Shown: positions 13,094-24,576 of the stretch, piece by piece | Layout of the letters: each line of letters opens with the position of its first letter | How positions within the stretch are numbered: position 1 is the stretch's first letter | Assembly (NCBI RefSeq): GCF_910589235.1 | Contig: NC_060960.1 | Location: 669,501-733,500 of the forward strand | Reading direction: 5' to 3' | DNA: 64,000 bases | Origin: Vespa crabro | Taxonomy: Eukaryota > Arthropoda > Insecta > Hymenoptera > Vespidae | Notes under the pieces: model-generated | Told to the model about the DNA's origin: nothing | Databases searched by the model: none | What the model saw: only the letters and a program-made list of their open reading frames with translations | Made by a program: the position numbers and the translations under genes

Positions 13094-15040
13094 GTCGGGT
13101 AGTGGGGGTGGTGCTCGGTGTGAAGGGAACAGTAGGATCAATACAAGGAGAGCCGAGTGGGACCTGTTCGCTTGCTCTTTCTCACCGCGGCAAGACTAGA
13201 GGGAAACAATTTAGAATCTGCTGCAAAAGTAGAGACATGAGCCAACATTCTTACTTGTGTCCTACAGATCGCCTGCTCTGAATCTATACCTCGGTAACAG
13301 GCTCACCGAAAGTTCAACTCATGGTGACGTCATCGCTAACGAATAAGAAAAAAGCGGTAGCAAGTTTGAGACACCTATTCCAGCGAGAAGATGAATATCA
13401 GACACGCCTCGGGTTATTACACGAGTATTTTTCTACGCTGCGGACATACAGCAAAGAAATACGATGTGCCAAATTAGTTTTAGAAGGAAATTTGTTAATG
13501 AGAGCAATGCGAAACTGTGGGGGTACGTTTACAAACAACAGGCGGGTAATCTACGGTCCAAAAGAGTAATTAATACTCTTAAACGAGACAGAGGGAAGAC
13601 CACGAACATCCAAGAAACTGCTAGAGTCCTCCTCAATAAGCATGTCCCAGAATACAGCGCATCCGAAGACACAGAAGTACAGCGATCGGTACGGAACCTC
13701 TCAGAAAACGATCTTGAAACGGCGGATGCCCTACTCTTCACGGAGGAAGAAGTCGCGTGGGTCATAGGGTCCCTCAAAAACGGCATAGCCCCGAGACAAG
13801 ACCTCGTCGATGTGTGTGTGCTCAAAAGAGCATTCGCCGTCATCCAATCCTAATTTATAGACATTTTCAACGGATGCTATCAATGGGGTATCTTCCCGTC
13901 TATATGAAGAGAAGGCTCCTTAAGAGCACTCCTAAAGTCGACAACAAAGACAAGAGAGAACCCGAGCTCTACCGTTTGATTTGCCTTCTCTCCGTCATAG
14001 GAAGGAAATTGACAATCTCCGAGCGTAAAATCGAAGCGATCATTCATAAGATGGATAGTGTTAAAAGGAAACCCATCAGCAGAAGGGGAGGAAAACGTCC
14101 GGATAGAAAATGGAAAATGACGAAAAAAACCGACCTAGCGAGCAGGCTTTCCATCATAAAGATACGGAACAATAATATTAAATTTAATATTTCCGTTAGA
14201 TACCTCGGGGTATACTTCGATAAAAGGCTGGGAGTTACGACAAACTGCCGTTACCTCACCGACAAGGTCGTCTCATTGTTCGCAAAGCTAGGTAGGTAAG
14301 CAGCTAAGAAATCGGTAATCCGCCAATGCGTTCTCCTAGCGATCAATCGAGGCGTGTTCAAACCTACGGTCACGTACGCGTCAGCAGGATGGCCTGATCT
14401 CTGCACGTAAGGAGGTCTCAAAAAGATAGGCACGACCCAGCGATCAGACCTCATCTCGGACACATCCTCGTATCGCACAACTGCTACGGGATCCTTCTGC
14501 GTCATAGAAGCGGAGTCCACGAGGGATCTCCAGTTACTGAAGCGATGGAGACTTTTCGACATTTTGAAAAATAGGTGCACCGAGACAGCTGCGCTAAAAC
14601 CGGAAGGTACAAATATAAAACGCGCGATAGCAAGAGAGTTCGTTGAGGAATTCTCTAGGGTTTCGCAACCTTGATGAGAAAACTCCTCCAAAGAAAGGGA
14701 AACATACGCGTTATTCCCGAACAACAAAAACAAAATGAGTGCCCGTTTCGGCTCTCCTAACTATTTCACAAGTCCGTTGTTTGCAGGACATGAAACCTTT
14801 ACGGCCAAGCAGACGTCGTTGGACATCATCACGGAAGGAGCATGCGAATGTGGCGGAGAGGACACGGTTTCGCATCACATCATTGTCTGTCATGTTTTTT
14901 AGCCACAGAGATGAGATCTGGAAGAAGATCTCTGTGAAAGGACTTGGCCGGATGCAGCGAGACATCTTGTCTCCACGGCCGAGGTCTTCTCTCTGTTTGC
15001 GGAGTTTTGCAAAGAATCCCTCATCATTAAGTGTCATTAG
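13094..15040 (+). pseudogene. RT-2 ORF2 remnant: linker, deleted reverse transcriptase, C-terminal knuckle
   Basis: ORF2 of an R1-like element would encode the endonuclease and reverse transcriptase that make and insert DNA copies. Pieces visible in order are: the post-endonuclease linker (LTNKKKAVASLRHLFQRED at about 13335; LWGYVYKQQAGNLRSKRVIN at about 13515); the start of the RT fingers (LFTEEEVAWVIGSLKNG, about 13735-13785); and LPVYMKRRLLKSTPKVDNKD near 13890. The frame then jumps at about 14005 from the fingers (RLICLLSVIGRK) straight to LTISERK. This removes roughly 550 bp with the palm motifs and YADD. C-terminal NSVRYLGVYFDK-like sequence and a knuckle CECGGEDTVSHHIIVC (about 14840-14890) follow. 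The stop is TAG at 15038-15040. Several frameshifts are present; it is dead. Confidence 0.85.
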
Positions 15041-15504
15041 TTCATGAATCCTGTTCAGCCGAGATTGTCGGAGTTCCGCTAATAGGGATGGGTGCCTGTA
15101 ATCTTCTCTAATTAGCCCACTCTCGAACAGGATAGAGTTGGAGGTGATCGTACACATATTCATATTTTTCCTTTTTTTTTCATCAACCACCAAACTCTCA
15201 CTAATAAATCTGCTATCCTTCCGTTCCCATCCCATCCTACAGAACGAGAGCCACGTCTCAAGGCACTGGTAGTCCCCGTCGTTCCTGGTGGGTATGGCCG
15301 GCATGACCATGGTGATGCGTTGCTGCGAAGATGTTGGTCGTGGGTGAACCGCTCTCCCTGCCCCGCCGGCAGGAATTTTGTGTTTTTTCGAGTCAGGTCA
15401 CTTGGCCATGGTGGTTGCTGCTAGTAGATAGCTTCGTAGCGTGTGATGGAATAGACGAGATGGCTTAGGTGCAGGCACACCATGGGTGCCCACCTGTACT
15501 ATAA
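15041..15504 (+). other. RT-2 3' UTR with two hairpins
   Basis: This is the untranslated tail shared with RT-3 and RT-5. A stem CCTGCC/GGCAGG with a 5-nt loop lies at 15357-15373, and a second stem GGCAC/GTGCC lies at 15474-15490, only 14 bp from the 3' junction. In related site-specific elements the 3' RNA structure is what the reverse transcriptase recognises; that role is inferred here. There is no poly(A) or microsatellite tail. Confidence 0.7.
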
Positions 15505-15521
15505 ACTGTCGGATTTGGAGA
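15505..15521 (+). repeat. RT-2 right target-site copy
   Basis: The bases actgtcggatttggaga follow the element's last bases directly. Their counterpart before RT-2 is at 13078-13093. The same 17 bases, with one or two changes, follow RT-3 and RT-5. Confidence 0.85.
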
Positions 15522-18500
15522 CATTCCGACTAGTCGTGGGAAATTCAAGCTAGTATATCAATGCGACTGTCGGTCCTAGTAATATTCCGACTAGTTGAGG
15601 GAAAGTTATGAGAGTGCATAATGAATTAATACGACTGTCGGACGTTGTAAATATTCGGACTAGTCTAGGGAAAGTTACGCGAGTGCCACTCGAACCAATA
15701 CGACTTTTGGACTTCAAGATTTTTCGACAAGACGAAGGAAATTTATGCGACAGAATTGTGAACCAAACGGCTGTAGGATATAGAAATAATCCCAGTAGTC
15801 GAGGGAATAATATTCGAGTGCCTAACGGACAAATACGTTTGCCGAACTGGAACATATTCCGACTATTCCAGGGAAACTTATGCGAATGAAACTCGGTCGA
15901 AAGCGACTGTCGGACTTGGAAGTATTCCGACTAGTTGAGAGAATGTTATGCGATAGCCTCTCGGACCTCTGCTAGACTTTGAATCATTCCAAATAGTTGA
16001 GGGAAAATTATGCGAATGCCAATTGAAACAATTAGACTGTTGAACTTGGAAATATTCCTACTAGTCATGGGAAAGAGTAACACTGGAACACAGACTGACG
16101 GACTTGGAAATATTCCGAGTAGTCGAGGCAAAGTTGTGCGAGTAATTTTTGAACCAATGCGACTGTCGGACATAGAAATATTCCAAACTGTCGTGGGTAA
16201 CTTATGCGAATAACTCTCAAACTAATGAGGCTGTCGATCTTTGAAATATCCCTACTTGTCGAGAGAAAATTATGCAATTGCCTTTGGCATCAATCCTAAT
16301 GTCTGACTTGGTAATATTCCAATTAGTCGGGAGAAAGTTTTATGAGAGTCTCTCGAATCAGTACGGCGGCCGGACTTGGAAATATTCCTATTGTTCGAGT
16401 GAAATTATGTGAGTGCCTCTTGATCCAATGCGGCTGACAGACTTGGATATATTCAAACTGATGCGGGGAAGGTTATGCGAGATTCTGTCGGACCAATGCG
16501 ACTGTCAGACTTAAAAATATTACAACTAGTCGAGGGATAGTTATACGAGTGATTCTGTAACCAAAGGGCCTGTCCGACTTGGAAATATTCCGACTAGTCG
16601 AGGAATAGTTATGCAAGATCCTCTCGAAACAATGCAGCTTTCAGATTTGGAATTATTCCAACTAGTCGGGATAAAGTTATGCTAGTGCCACTCGATCCAA
16701 TGCGGATGATAGACTTAAAAAAATTTCAACCATTGTAGGGAATTATATGCGAGTGCCACTCGAACCGACGTGGCTGTCGGACTTGGTACTGTTCAGACTA
16801 GTCGAGGGAAAGTTGTGCTAGTGATATTTGAACCAATGCGGCTGCCGGACTTGGATATTTCCCGCCGAGTCGAGGGAAAGTTATGCGAGTGATTTTTGAA
16901 CCAATGCAGCTGCCTGACATGGAAATATTCCGACTAGTCGAGGGAAAGCTATGCGAGTGCCTCCTAAAACAATGCGACTGTCGGTACTACGTACATTCCA
17001 AATAGGCGAGAGTTAGAAATGAGAGTGCCTCTGGGGACAATGTGAAAATCAGATTTGGAAATATTTCGCCTAGTCGAAGGAAAGTTATGCGAATGACTTG
17101 TGACACAGTGCGATTATCGTACTTGATAATATTCCGACTATTCGGGAGAACGTAACGCGAGTGCCTCTCGGACCAATGCGACTGTCTGACTTGAAAATAT
17201 TTCGACTAGCCGAGGGAAAGTTAAACGTGTGCCTCTTGATCCAATGCTACGGTGGCAGTTGGATATATTCCGACTAGTCGAGGGAAAGTTATGAGAGTGC
17301 CAGTCAAACTAAAGCGACTGTCGGATTTGGAAAATTTCCTGCTATTCGAGGAAGAGTTATGCGATTAACTTGTGAGCCAATGCGACTGTCGGAGTTGGCA
17401 ATAGTTCGACTGGTCGAGAAAATATTATGCGAGTGCCTCTCGAACCAATATGGCTGCCTGACTTGAAAGTATTCCATCTAGTCGAGGGATTTATCCGCGA
17501 GCTTCCCGATTCAATTCGGCTGTCGTACTAGGAATAATACCAATTAGTAGAGTGAATGTAATGGGTGTGACTCTGGTCCCAATGCTACTATCGGACATGG
17601 AAATAACACAACTAGTCAAGGGAAAGTTATGCGAGTGCCTCTCGATCCAATGCGACAGTCGGATTTGGAAATATTCTGACAATTCGAGCGAAAAGTATGT
17701 GAGTAACTCCCAAACCATTACGCCTGTCAGTGTTGGAAATATTCCGAATTGACGAGGGAAATTTATGCAACTGACTCTCGCATCAAAGCGTTTGTCGGAA
17801 GGGAGATTTTCCGACTAGTCGAGGAAAAATTATGCGAGTGACTTCCGACAATTTGCGACTGCCAGACTTGGAAATGACTCAACTTGTCGATGGAAAGTTA
17901 TGCGAATAACACTGGAACCAATGCGAATGTCGGACATGGAAATATTCCAACCCTTCGGGGGAATGTTATGCAAGTGCCTCTCGAATCGAAACAGCTGCCA
18001 AACTTGATAATTCTCCGACTAGTCCAGGGAATGTTAAACGAATACCTCTTGATCCAATGCGGCAGTAAAACTTGGGAATATTCCGACTAGTCGAGGGAAA
18101 ATTTTGCAATTGCCTCTCAAACAATGCGTCTGTCGGACTTAGAAATAATCCGACTACTCGAGGAACAGTATTGCGAGTGACATGTGATCCTATGCGAATG
18201 AAGTGCTTGGAAATATTACGGCTAGTAGAGGCAAACTTATGCGAGTGACTCTTGAACCAATGCTTCTGCCAGTTTTGGAAACATTGCAACTAGTGGAAGG
18301 AAAGTTATTCGAGTGCCTTACGAACCAATACGACTATATACTATTCGATAATATGCGAGTGCCTCTCGTACCAATGCGGCCGTCGGACTTCGAAATATAC
18401 AGACTAGTCGAGGGAAAGTTGCACGAGTTACTTTGGAACCAAAACGGCTGTCGGTCTTGTAAATATTCCGAGGATTCGAGGGAAAGTTATTGTATTGGGG

Positions 18501-21500
18501 TGTCAAAAAGTTATGTGGGTGCCTCACGAACCAATGCGACTGTCGGACAGGCAAATATCCCCACTCGTAAAGAGAGAGCTATGCGAGAGGTTTGTGAACT
18601 AATGCGACTGCTGGTCTTGGAATCATTCCGACTAGTCGAGGGAAAGTATTGAGAGCGTTACTCGGACCAATACAATTGTCGGTCTCGGTACTATTCCGAC
18701 CAGTGGATGGAAAGTCATGCGAGTGAATCGCGGACAAATACGATTCTCTTACTATGTATTATTCCTAGTAGACGAGGGAGAGTTAAACGAGTTATTCTTG
18801 AACCGTTGCGGTTATCGGTCTTGAAAATATTGCAAGTAGTCGGGTGAAAGTTATGTCTGTGCATCTCGGATCAAAATGACTGTCGAACTTCGTAACATTC
18901 CCACTAGTCAGAAGAAAAATATGCGATTAACTTACGAACAAATGCTGCTGACTGACTTGGAAGTATTCCGACACTGTTGAGGCAAAGACATGAGAGTGGC
19001 TCTGGAAAAAATAAGACGGATGGATTTAGAAATATCCCGAATAGTCTAGTAAATGTATGTGTGTGCCACTCGATACAAAGCGACGGACTGACTTGGAAAT
19101 ATTCCTAGTATTCCAAGAAATATTATGCGAGTTACTTGCGAGACAAATCGAATGTCGAACTTGGCAATATACCGACTAGTCGACGGAAAGTTATGCTAGT
19201 ATCTCTAGAATCAATGAAGAAGTCTGACTTGGAAGTATACACACTAGTCAAGTGAATGTAATGCGGCTGTCGTAATCGGAATTATTCCGACTAGTAGAAT
19301 AAATATTTTGCGGGTACCTCTCTTACAAATGCGGCTGTAATACTTGAAAATATTCCAACTAGTCGGGGCGAAAATATGCGAGTGCCTATTGAACCAAATC
19401 GGCTGGTGGATTTCGAAGTCTTCGGACTATTCGAAGGAAAGTTATGTAAGAGACACTCGAACCAATGCGGCTGACTGACTTGAAAATATACCAACTTGTC
19501 AGGGGAAAGTTATGCTAGTGCCTATTGAATTATTGCGACTGTCGGAATCGGAAAAAACAGGCTAGTTGAGGGAAGGATATGCGATTTCCTCTGTTACCAA
19601 TGTGGATGTTGTACTTGGAAATATTCCAACTAATTGGGAAAAATTTATGCAAGTTCTTTTAGAGGCAATACGGCTGCTGGGCTTGGTCATATTCCGACTT
19701 GTCGAATGAAAGTTATGCGAGTACATGTCGGACTAATACGAATATCGGACTAGGTACTATTCCGCCAAGTCGTGGGTATGATTTGCGATTGCTTCACGAA
19801 ACTATACGGCTGTCAGACTTGGGAATATACCGTCATGTCGCGGGAAATTAATACTCGTGACTCTGGAGTCATTGCAGCTGTCGGATTTAGAATTATTCCG
19901 ACTAGTCTGGGGAAAGTTTTGCGATTGCCTCTAGAAACAATACGGCAGCCGGATTTGGAATTATTCCGAACAGTAGAGGGCATCATATTCGAGTGCCATT
20001 CAATCCAATACGATTGTCGGACTTGGAAATATTCCTATTAGTCTAAAGAAAGCTATGCGACCATCTTGCAGACCAATGCTGCTGTTGGACTTAGAAAATT
20101 CCGTCTAGTGGAGGGAAAGTTATGCAAGTGCCTCCCGAAAAATGCGGTTGTCGGACTAGGAAATCTTGGACTAGGAGAGGGAACGTTCTGCGAGTGCCAC
20201 TCGATCTAATGTGGTTGTCGGACATGGAATTATTCCGACTAGTCGAGAGAAAATTATACCAGTGCCTCTCGGACTAATACAACTATCGGAATTGGTACAA
20301 ACTCGACTAATCTAGCGAAATTTATGCGAGGGCCACTCGAAAAAAGAGACTGTCGGACTTGGAAATATTCCGTCTAGTCGAATGAGAGTTATGAAAACGT
20401 ATCGTTAATCAATGCGGCTGCCGGACTTGGAAATATATAAAGTGGTTCGGGGAAAGTTATTAAACTGCCCGTCGGACTAACGCAACCGTCGGACTAACGC
20501 AACCGTCGGACTTGTAAATATTTCGGCAAGGCGAAGGAAAGTAATAGGAGTAATAGGAGTAATCTGGAATCAAAGTGGCTGTCAAACTTGGTAATATTCG
20601 AGACTTGTCGAAATAAAATTATGCGAGTAACTCCAGACTCATTGCGACTGTCAAAGTTTGAATTTTTTCCTGTAGACGACGGAAATCTTTGCGAGTGACT
20701 TGTGAACCAAAACGACTGTCGGGCTTGAAAATATTCGGACTAGTTGAGGAAAAGTTATGTGAGGGCCTCTCGAACCAATGCGACTGTCGGAAAAAGATGT
20801 ATTCAAATAAGTCGGGAAACATATGCGAGTGTCCCTCCGACCATTGCGACTGTCGGACCTCGATATATTCCATCCATTCGAGACATAATTATGATAGTTC
20901 CTTTCGAACCAATGCGAAAGACAGACTTGGAAACATTCCTATTAGTCAAAAGAAAGTTATGCGAATGCTTTTCTAACCAATCTGACTAAGGAGTCTTCCC
21001 TAACTAGGAATTATTCCTACTAGTCGAGAGAAGGTTATCCAATTGCCTCTCCCACCAATGCGACTATCGAAATTTAAAATATTCCGACTAGTTGATGAAA
21101 AGTTATACGTGTGCCTCTCGGACCAATCTGTCTATCGGAGATAGAAGTGTTCCGACTAGTCGAGAGAAAGTTATGTAATTGCCTCTCGCACCAATGCGAC
21201 TGTCGAAATTGGAAACTTCCCGACATGTAGGGGGAAAGTTTTGCCAGTGTCTCTCGAACCAAAGTGACTATCAGTCCTGGAAATATTCCTACTAATCGAG
21301 GGAATGTTGTGATAGGGACTCTCGAACCAATGCACATGTCGTACTGGAAACATTCCGACTAGTCTAAGGAATGTTATGAAAGTGTCTCTCGATCCAATGA
21401 GAAAGTTGGACTTAGAAATATTCCGATTAGTCGAGAGAAAGTTATGCAAGTGTCTCTCGAACTAATACGACTTTCTTACTTGGAAACATTCGGACTATTC

Positions 21501-22340
21501 GAGGGGAATTTATGTCATAGTCCCTCGAACCAATGCGACTTTCACACTTGGAAATATTCCGACCTATCTAGGGAAATTTATACGAGAACCTCTAGAAACA
21601 ATGCGACTGCCGGAATTCATAACATTCCAAACAGTAGACGGATACTTATGCGATTGCGTCTCGAACGAATGCGACTGACGGACTTGTCTAGTCGAGGAAA
21701 GTTATGCGAGTGTCTCACGAGCCACTGCGATTGTGTGGCTTCAAAACATTCCGATTAGTCGAGGAAAAATTATACGAGTGCCTCTAAAACCAATGCTACT
21801 GCTGGACCCAGAAATATACCGACTAGAAGATGGAAAATTATGCAAATGCCTCAAGAAGCAATGCAACTGTAGTACTTGGAAATAGTCTGACTTGTCGAGG
21901 GAAAGTTATGCGAATGGCTTGTGAACCATTCCGACTATTGATCTTGGAAATATTCCAAATAATTGAGAAGAATTAGTACGAGTGTAACTCAGACCAATGC
22001 AACTGTCGGACTTAGCAATATTCATTTCTGTCGAGGGAAAGGTAAACAAATGCATTTCAAGCGAATGCGACTGCTGGACCTAGAAATATTACGACTACTA
22101 GTGGTAAAGTTATGAGAACGCGCCTAGAACCAATGCGATTGCCGGAATTATCAATATTTCGTCTTGTCGAAGTAAAGTTATGTAAGGGAATTATGAACCA
22201 ATGAGCCTGTCGTACTTAGAAATATTGCGTCTAGTAGAGGGATATTTAGGAGAATGACTCTCGAGACAATTTTACTGTTGGTCCTTGAAATATTCCAACT
22301 AGACGAGGAAAGATATGCTAGCGACGTGTGTACCAATGCG

Positions 22341-22357
22341 ACTGTCGGATTTGAAGA
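22341..22357 (+). repeat. RT-3 left target-site copy
   Basis: The bases actgtcggatttgaaga immediately precede the element's first bases (ttctcctg). The copy after the 3' end (28484-28500) differs at two of 17 positions. Confidence 0.82.
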
Positions 22358-23440
22358 TTCTCCTGTTCTTCTTCTCCTATTCTTCTAATTCTTGTTACTT
22401 CAAGCATTTTTACAGAAGTACTTGATCCAACTTGGTTATGTTGCCTTGGTTTGTCGTGGTTATGTTCTTTACGCCCTCTAAATCTAAGAATCTTTACCAA
22501 GTACGTTGATAATATGTTCTTCTTCTCTTTTTCGAGCCCCTTACTTAAAGTATTAGCACCAAAACAGTTATTACACGTACTTTCTTTCATTCTAAATCCC
22601 TTGACTTAAAGTACTTCTACTAAAGAACTTTGGTTGTGTTCTTTCCTCCCTGTTTTAAGTACCCTTACCTAAAGCTCTTTTAAAGTACCTAGGTTTTATG
22701 CTCTTTCCTCACTAAGTATCCTCCCTTAAAGTATGATACCAAAGTACATCTACTATGATTGATTATATTCCTCCCCTTCCAAGTCCTGTCACTTAAAGTA
22801 CTTTTATTAAAGATCTTGAATGTGTGTTCCCTCTCTCCCTCCCAAAATCCTTTCATGTAAAGTATTTCCACTAATGTACTTAATCATATTTTCCCTCTTT
22901 TCCTATCAAGTCGTCTCAGGTAAAGTACTCTTACAAAATCTCTTGGATTATGTCCCCTATCTTTTTTTCCAAGTTCTTCTACCTAAAGTACTTTCGCTGA
23001 AGTACCTTGACAACATGCTCTTTCTTTAAATACTATGTTCTTCTTCTCACAGTACTTTTGTCAAAGCACTTGATTGCAAGATCATTCTTTTCCTTCTAAG
23101 TCTTCTTACTCAAAGTAATTCCACTAATGTACTTGATTATATGTTCTGTTGCTTCCAATTCATCTTACGGAAAGTACTTTACTTAAGATCTTTGATCATA
23201 TGAACCATCCTCTCTCAATATGCCCTTTTACTTAAAGTCATACTATAAGAATCTTGATCACATATTCTCTCTTTTCCTCCTGAGTCCCTTTCTTCAAAGT
23301 TCTTTTATGAAAGAACTTTAATCTTATTTAATTCTTCTCCCTTCTAATCTCTCTTACTTAAATTGCCCTTGTTATTGTACCTTGATTACATGTTCCTTCT
23401 TTACTCCCCTATGTGCTTAACTCAAATTGTCTTAATAGAG
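22358..23440 (+). repeat. RT-3 5' UTR minisatellite (about 63-bp units)
   Basis: This AT-rich region is built of about 17 degenerate units. The recurring core AAAGTAC falls near 22543, 22604, 22793, 22857, 22920, 22984, 23048, 23112, 23169 and 23234, giving a spacing of 57-65 bp and mostly 62-64. In the best units the core extends to the palindrome AAAGTACTTT. Each unit then has a pyrimidine-rich stretch such as CTCTCTTTTCCTCC. It is unrelated to the 68-bp satellite. The same array opens RT-6 and, truncated, RT-4. By analogy with rodent L1 monomers it may carry the element's promoter, but no promoter activity can be read from the sequence. Confidence 0.85.
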
Positions 23441-23699
23441 CACCCAGTATAGATGATCAATGCCCGATCTTTTAAGCACTTTCATTTAAAATATTTCACT
23501 AAAATACTCCAACGGTTGTCCGATCATCGAACCGACACTCCACAATTAATGGAATTATAACTGAGAGTTACTAATTTCCATCAAAAATTATTATTATTAT
23601 TACTCTTTCTTTTTTCTTTAAGCGTTTTCTTTCAGCTTAGAAGCTTTCCTTCGGGTTCTTCTTTTCGAATATTTAATTAAGAAGCCCCCTTTAAATTAC
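23441..23699 (+). promoter_or_regulatory. RT-3 conserved leader before ORF1
   Basis: This non-repeated leader is conserved in RT-3, RT-4 (about 52490-52746) and RT-6 (about 62890-63163). Shared landmarks are GTTGTCCGATCA, CACTCCAC(C/A)ATTAATGGA, a short (TTA)n run, CTTTCAGCTT and ATTTAATTAAGAA, ending a few bases before the ORF1 ATG. It is probably the core promoter and/or translation leader; that is inference from position and conservation. Confidence 0.5.
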
Positions 23700-24576
23700 A
23701 TGATTGTTGCCCGTGGGGAAAAATATTCCGGAGGTAAATTAGCTTCGCGTTCGGATTTCCAGGTGGAAGATTTCCTAGGGGCTAATAGCGTAGTGAGGAG
23801 TTGCTCGCGAGAGCGTCCCTGAATACAGCTTGCGCGTCCTCGAATGTGATGAGAGGACGCACGTCCGGCGTAGGGCAGCGTAGGAACGCAGCAATACACT
23901 ATGCGAGTATGCAGTCATCATCCAATGCCGCTCAAAGAGCGATCCCCCGCTGCGTTCCTACCCCCGTACAATTCGGACTTCATCAGGTGGTAGCCAGTCT
24001 TCGATACGCAATAGTAGTTTTGGAAAGGAGCAATAGGGGTTTGCTGAGGCCATCTAATAAAGCCATGCAAACAAATCCCTCTGACGCTATATCGGCCGCG
24101 ATTAGAATAAGGGAAAACAGCACCAGAACAGCCGCGATAAGTCCTTCCAGATCGAATAATTCTGTTCGACTGGTCGAACAAAATCCGAAGTGCAGATTGA
24201 TAATCATGCGACCGCGAACTCGATCGTACGTCCGCATGCTTTCCGCGCTAAAATCCCAGGATGCAGAAATTACGCCCCCAGTCCCTACAAATAGCAACAA
24301 CCCTCGCGACAATAGCGCCAAAGGAACGCACGAAAAAGCACCCATAACTCCGATAACAGAGTAAGACGCCGAGCAAGACAGCGCGGATACATCCCGGAAA
24401 CTACCGAAAAACACCTAGAAATAAGCTACGCCCCATCGGCAACTCTTGAAGCGGATAACACACCTGAAACGACTGATGTGATAGACGAGGATCTTCAACT
24501 CATGGCACCACGGGCCACTTTTGCAGAACCCTGCGAATCCACCGAATTGAATTCGGCTAAATCCCACCTCACGTAA
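23700..24576 (+). pseudogene. RT-3 ORF1 (nucleic-acid-binding protein of the element, decayed)
   Basis: The start ATG at 23700 opens MIVARGEKYSGG, which is conserved in RT-6 and, with TTG in place of ATG, in RT-4. Small indels shift the frame after about 35 codons. The main body then reads in the frame starting near 23801: a Ser/Ala/Asn-rich middle (about residues 35-130, ending ENSTRTAAISPSRSNN), a basic patch RPRTRSYVRMLSALKSQ, a Pro/Asn-rich segment, and an acidic tail (LEADNTPETTDVIDEDLQ). It ends at a TAA at 24574-24576 that overlaps the ORF2 frame. The usual R1 ORF1 CCHC knuckles are not seen, which is unusual. RT-3 lacks the mid-ORF TAG present in the other three copies. Function is inferred from position only. 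Confidence 0.65.

Larger units (their letters stand above)
13094..15504 (+). mobile_element. RT-2: 5'-truncated copy of the satellite-targeted non-LTR retrotransposon
   Basis: This copy starts at the end of the ORF2 endonuclease region and runs to the true 3' end (tactataa at 15497-15504). It is flanked by near-identical satellite 16/17-mers. Truncation at the 5' end with a precise 3' end and a target duplication is the normal outcome of target-primed reverse transcription. Inside, the reverse transcriptase core is deleted. Its 3' UTR and both 3' hairpins are preserved. The satellite downstream shares unusual variants with that downstream of RT-3 for about 200 bp, so one of the two may be a segmental copy of the other. 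Confidence 0.92.
15505..22357 (+). repeat. 68-bp satellite array, block 3
   Basis: This is 6.85 kb of satellite between RT-2 and RT-3. Small recent expansions sit inside it: a 17-bp unit doubled at 20470-20503 (cgtcggactaacgcaac) and a 9-bp unit repeated at 20541-20564. The final 350 bp (about 21990-22357) closely match the satellite before RT-6 (about 61490-61849), including the unusual AATATTCATTT and ACAATT(T/C)TACTGTTGGTCC. No gene was seen. Confidence 0.94.

Noticed and set aside
15160..15181. T-rich run as a terminator or reversed poly(A) tail
   Set aside because: It is inside the retrotransposon 3' UTR and shared in position with RT-3 and RT-5; the element has no poly(A) tail at its 3' junction.
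16900..16960. GGAAATATTCC as a heat-shock element or Rel-type binding site
   Set aside because: The spacing between GAA and TTC is 3 and not 2, so it is not a canonical heat-shock element. I cannot support any factor.
15505..22357. Resemblance to a CRISPR array because of regular direct repeats
   Set aside because: Units are directly abutting and diverged, with no constant repeat separated by unique spacers. The setting is an animal satellite.
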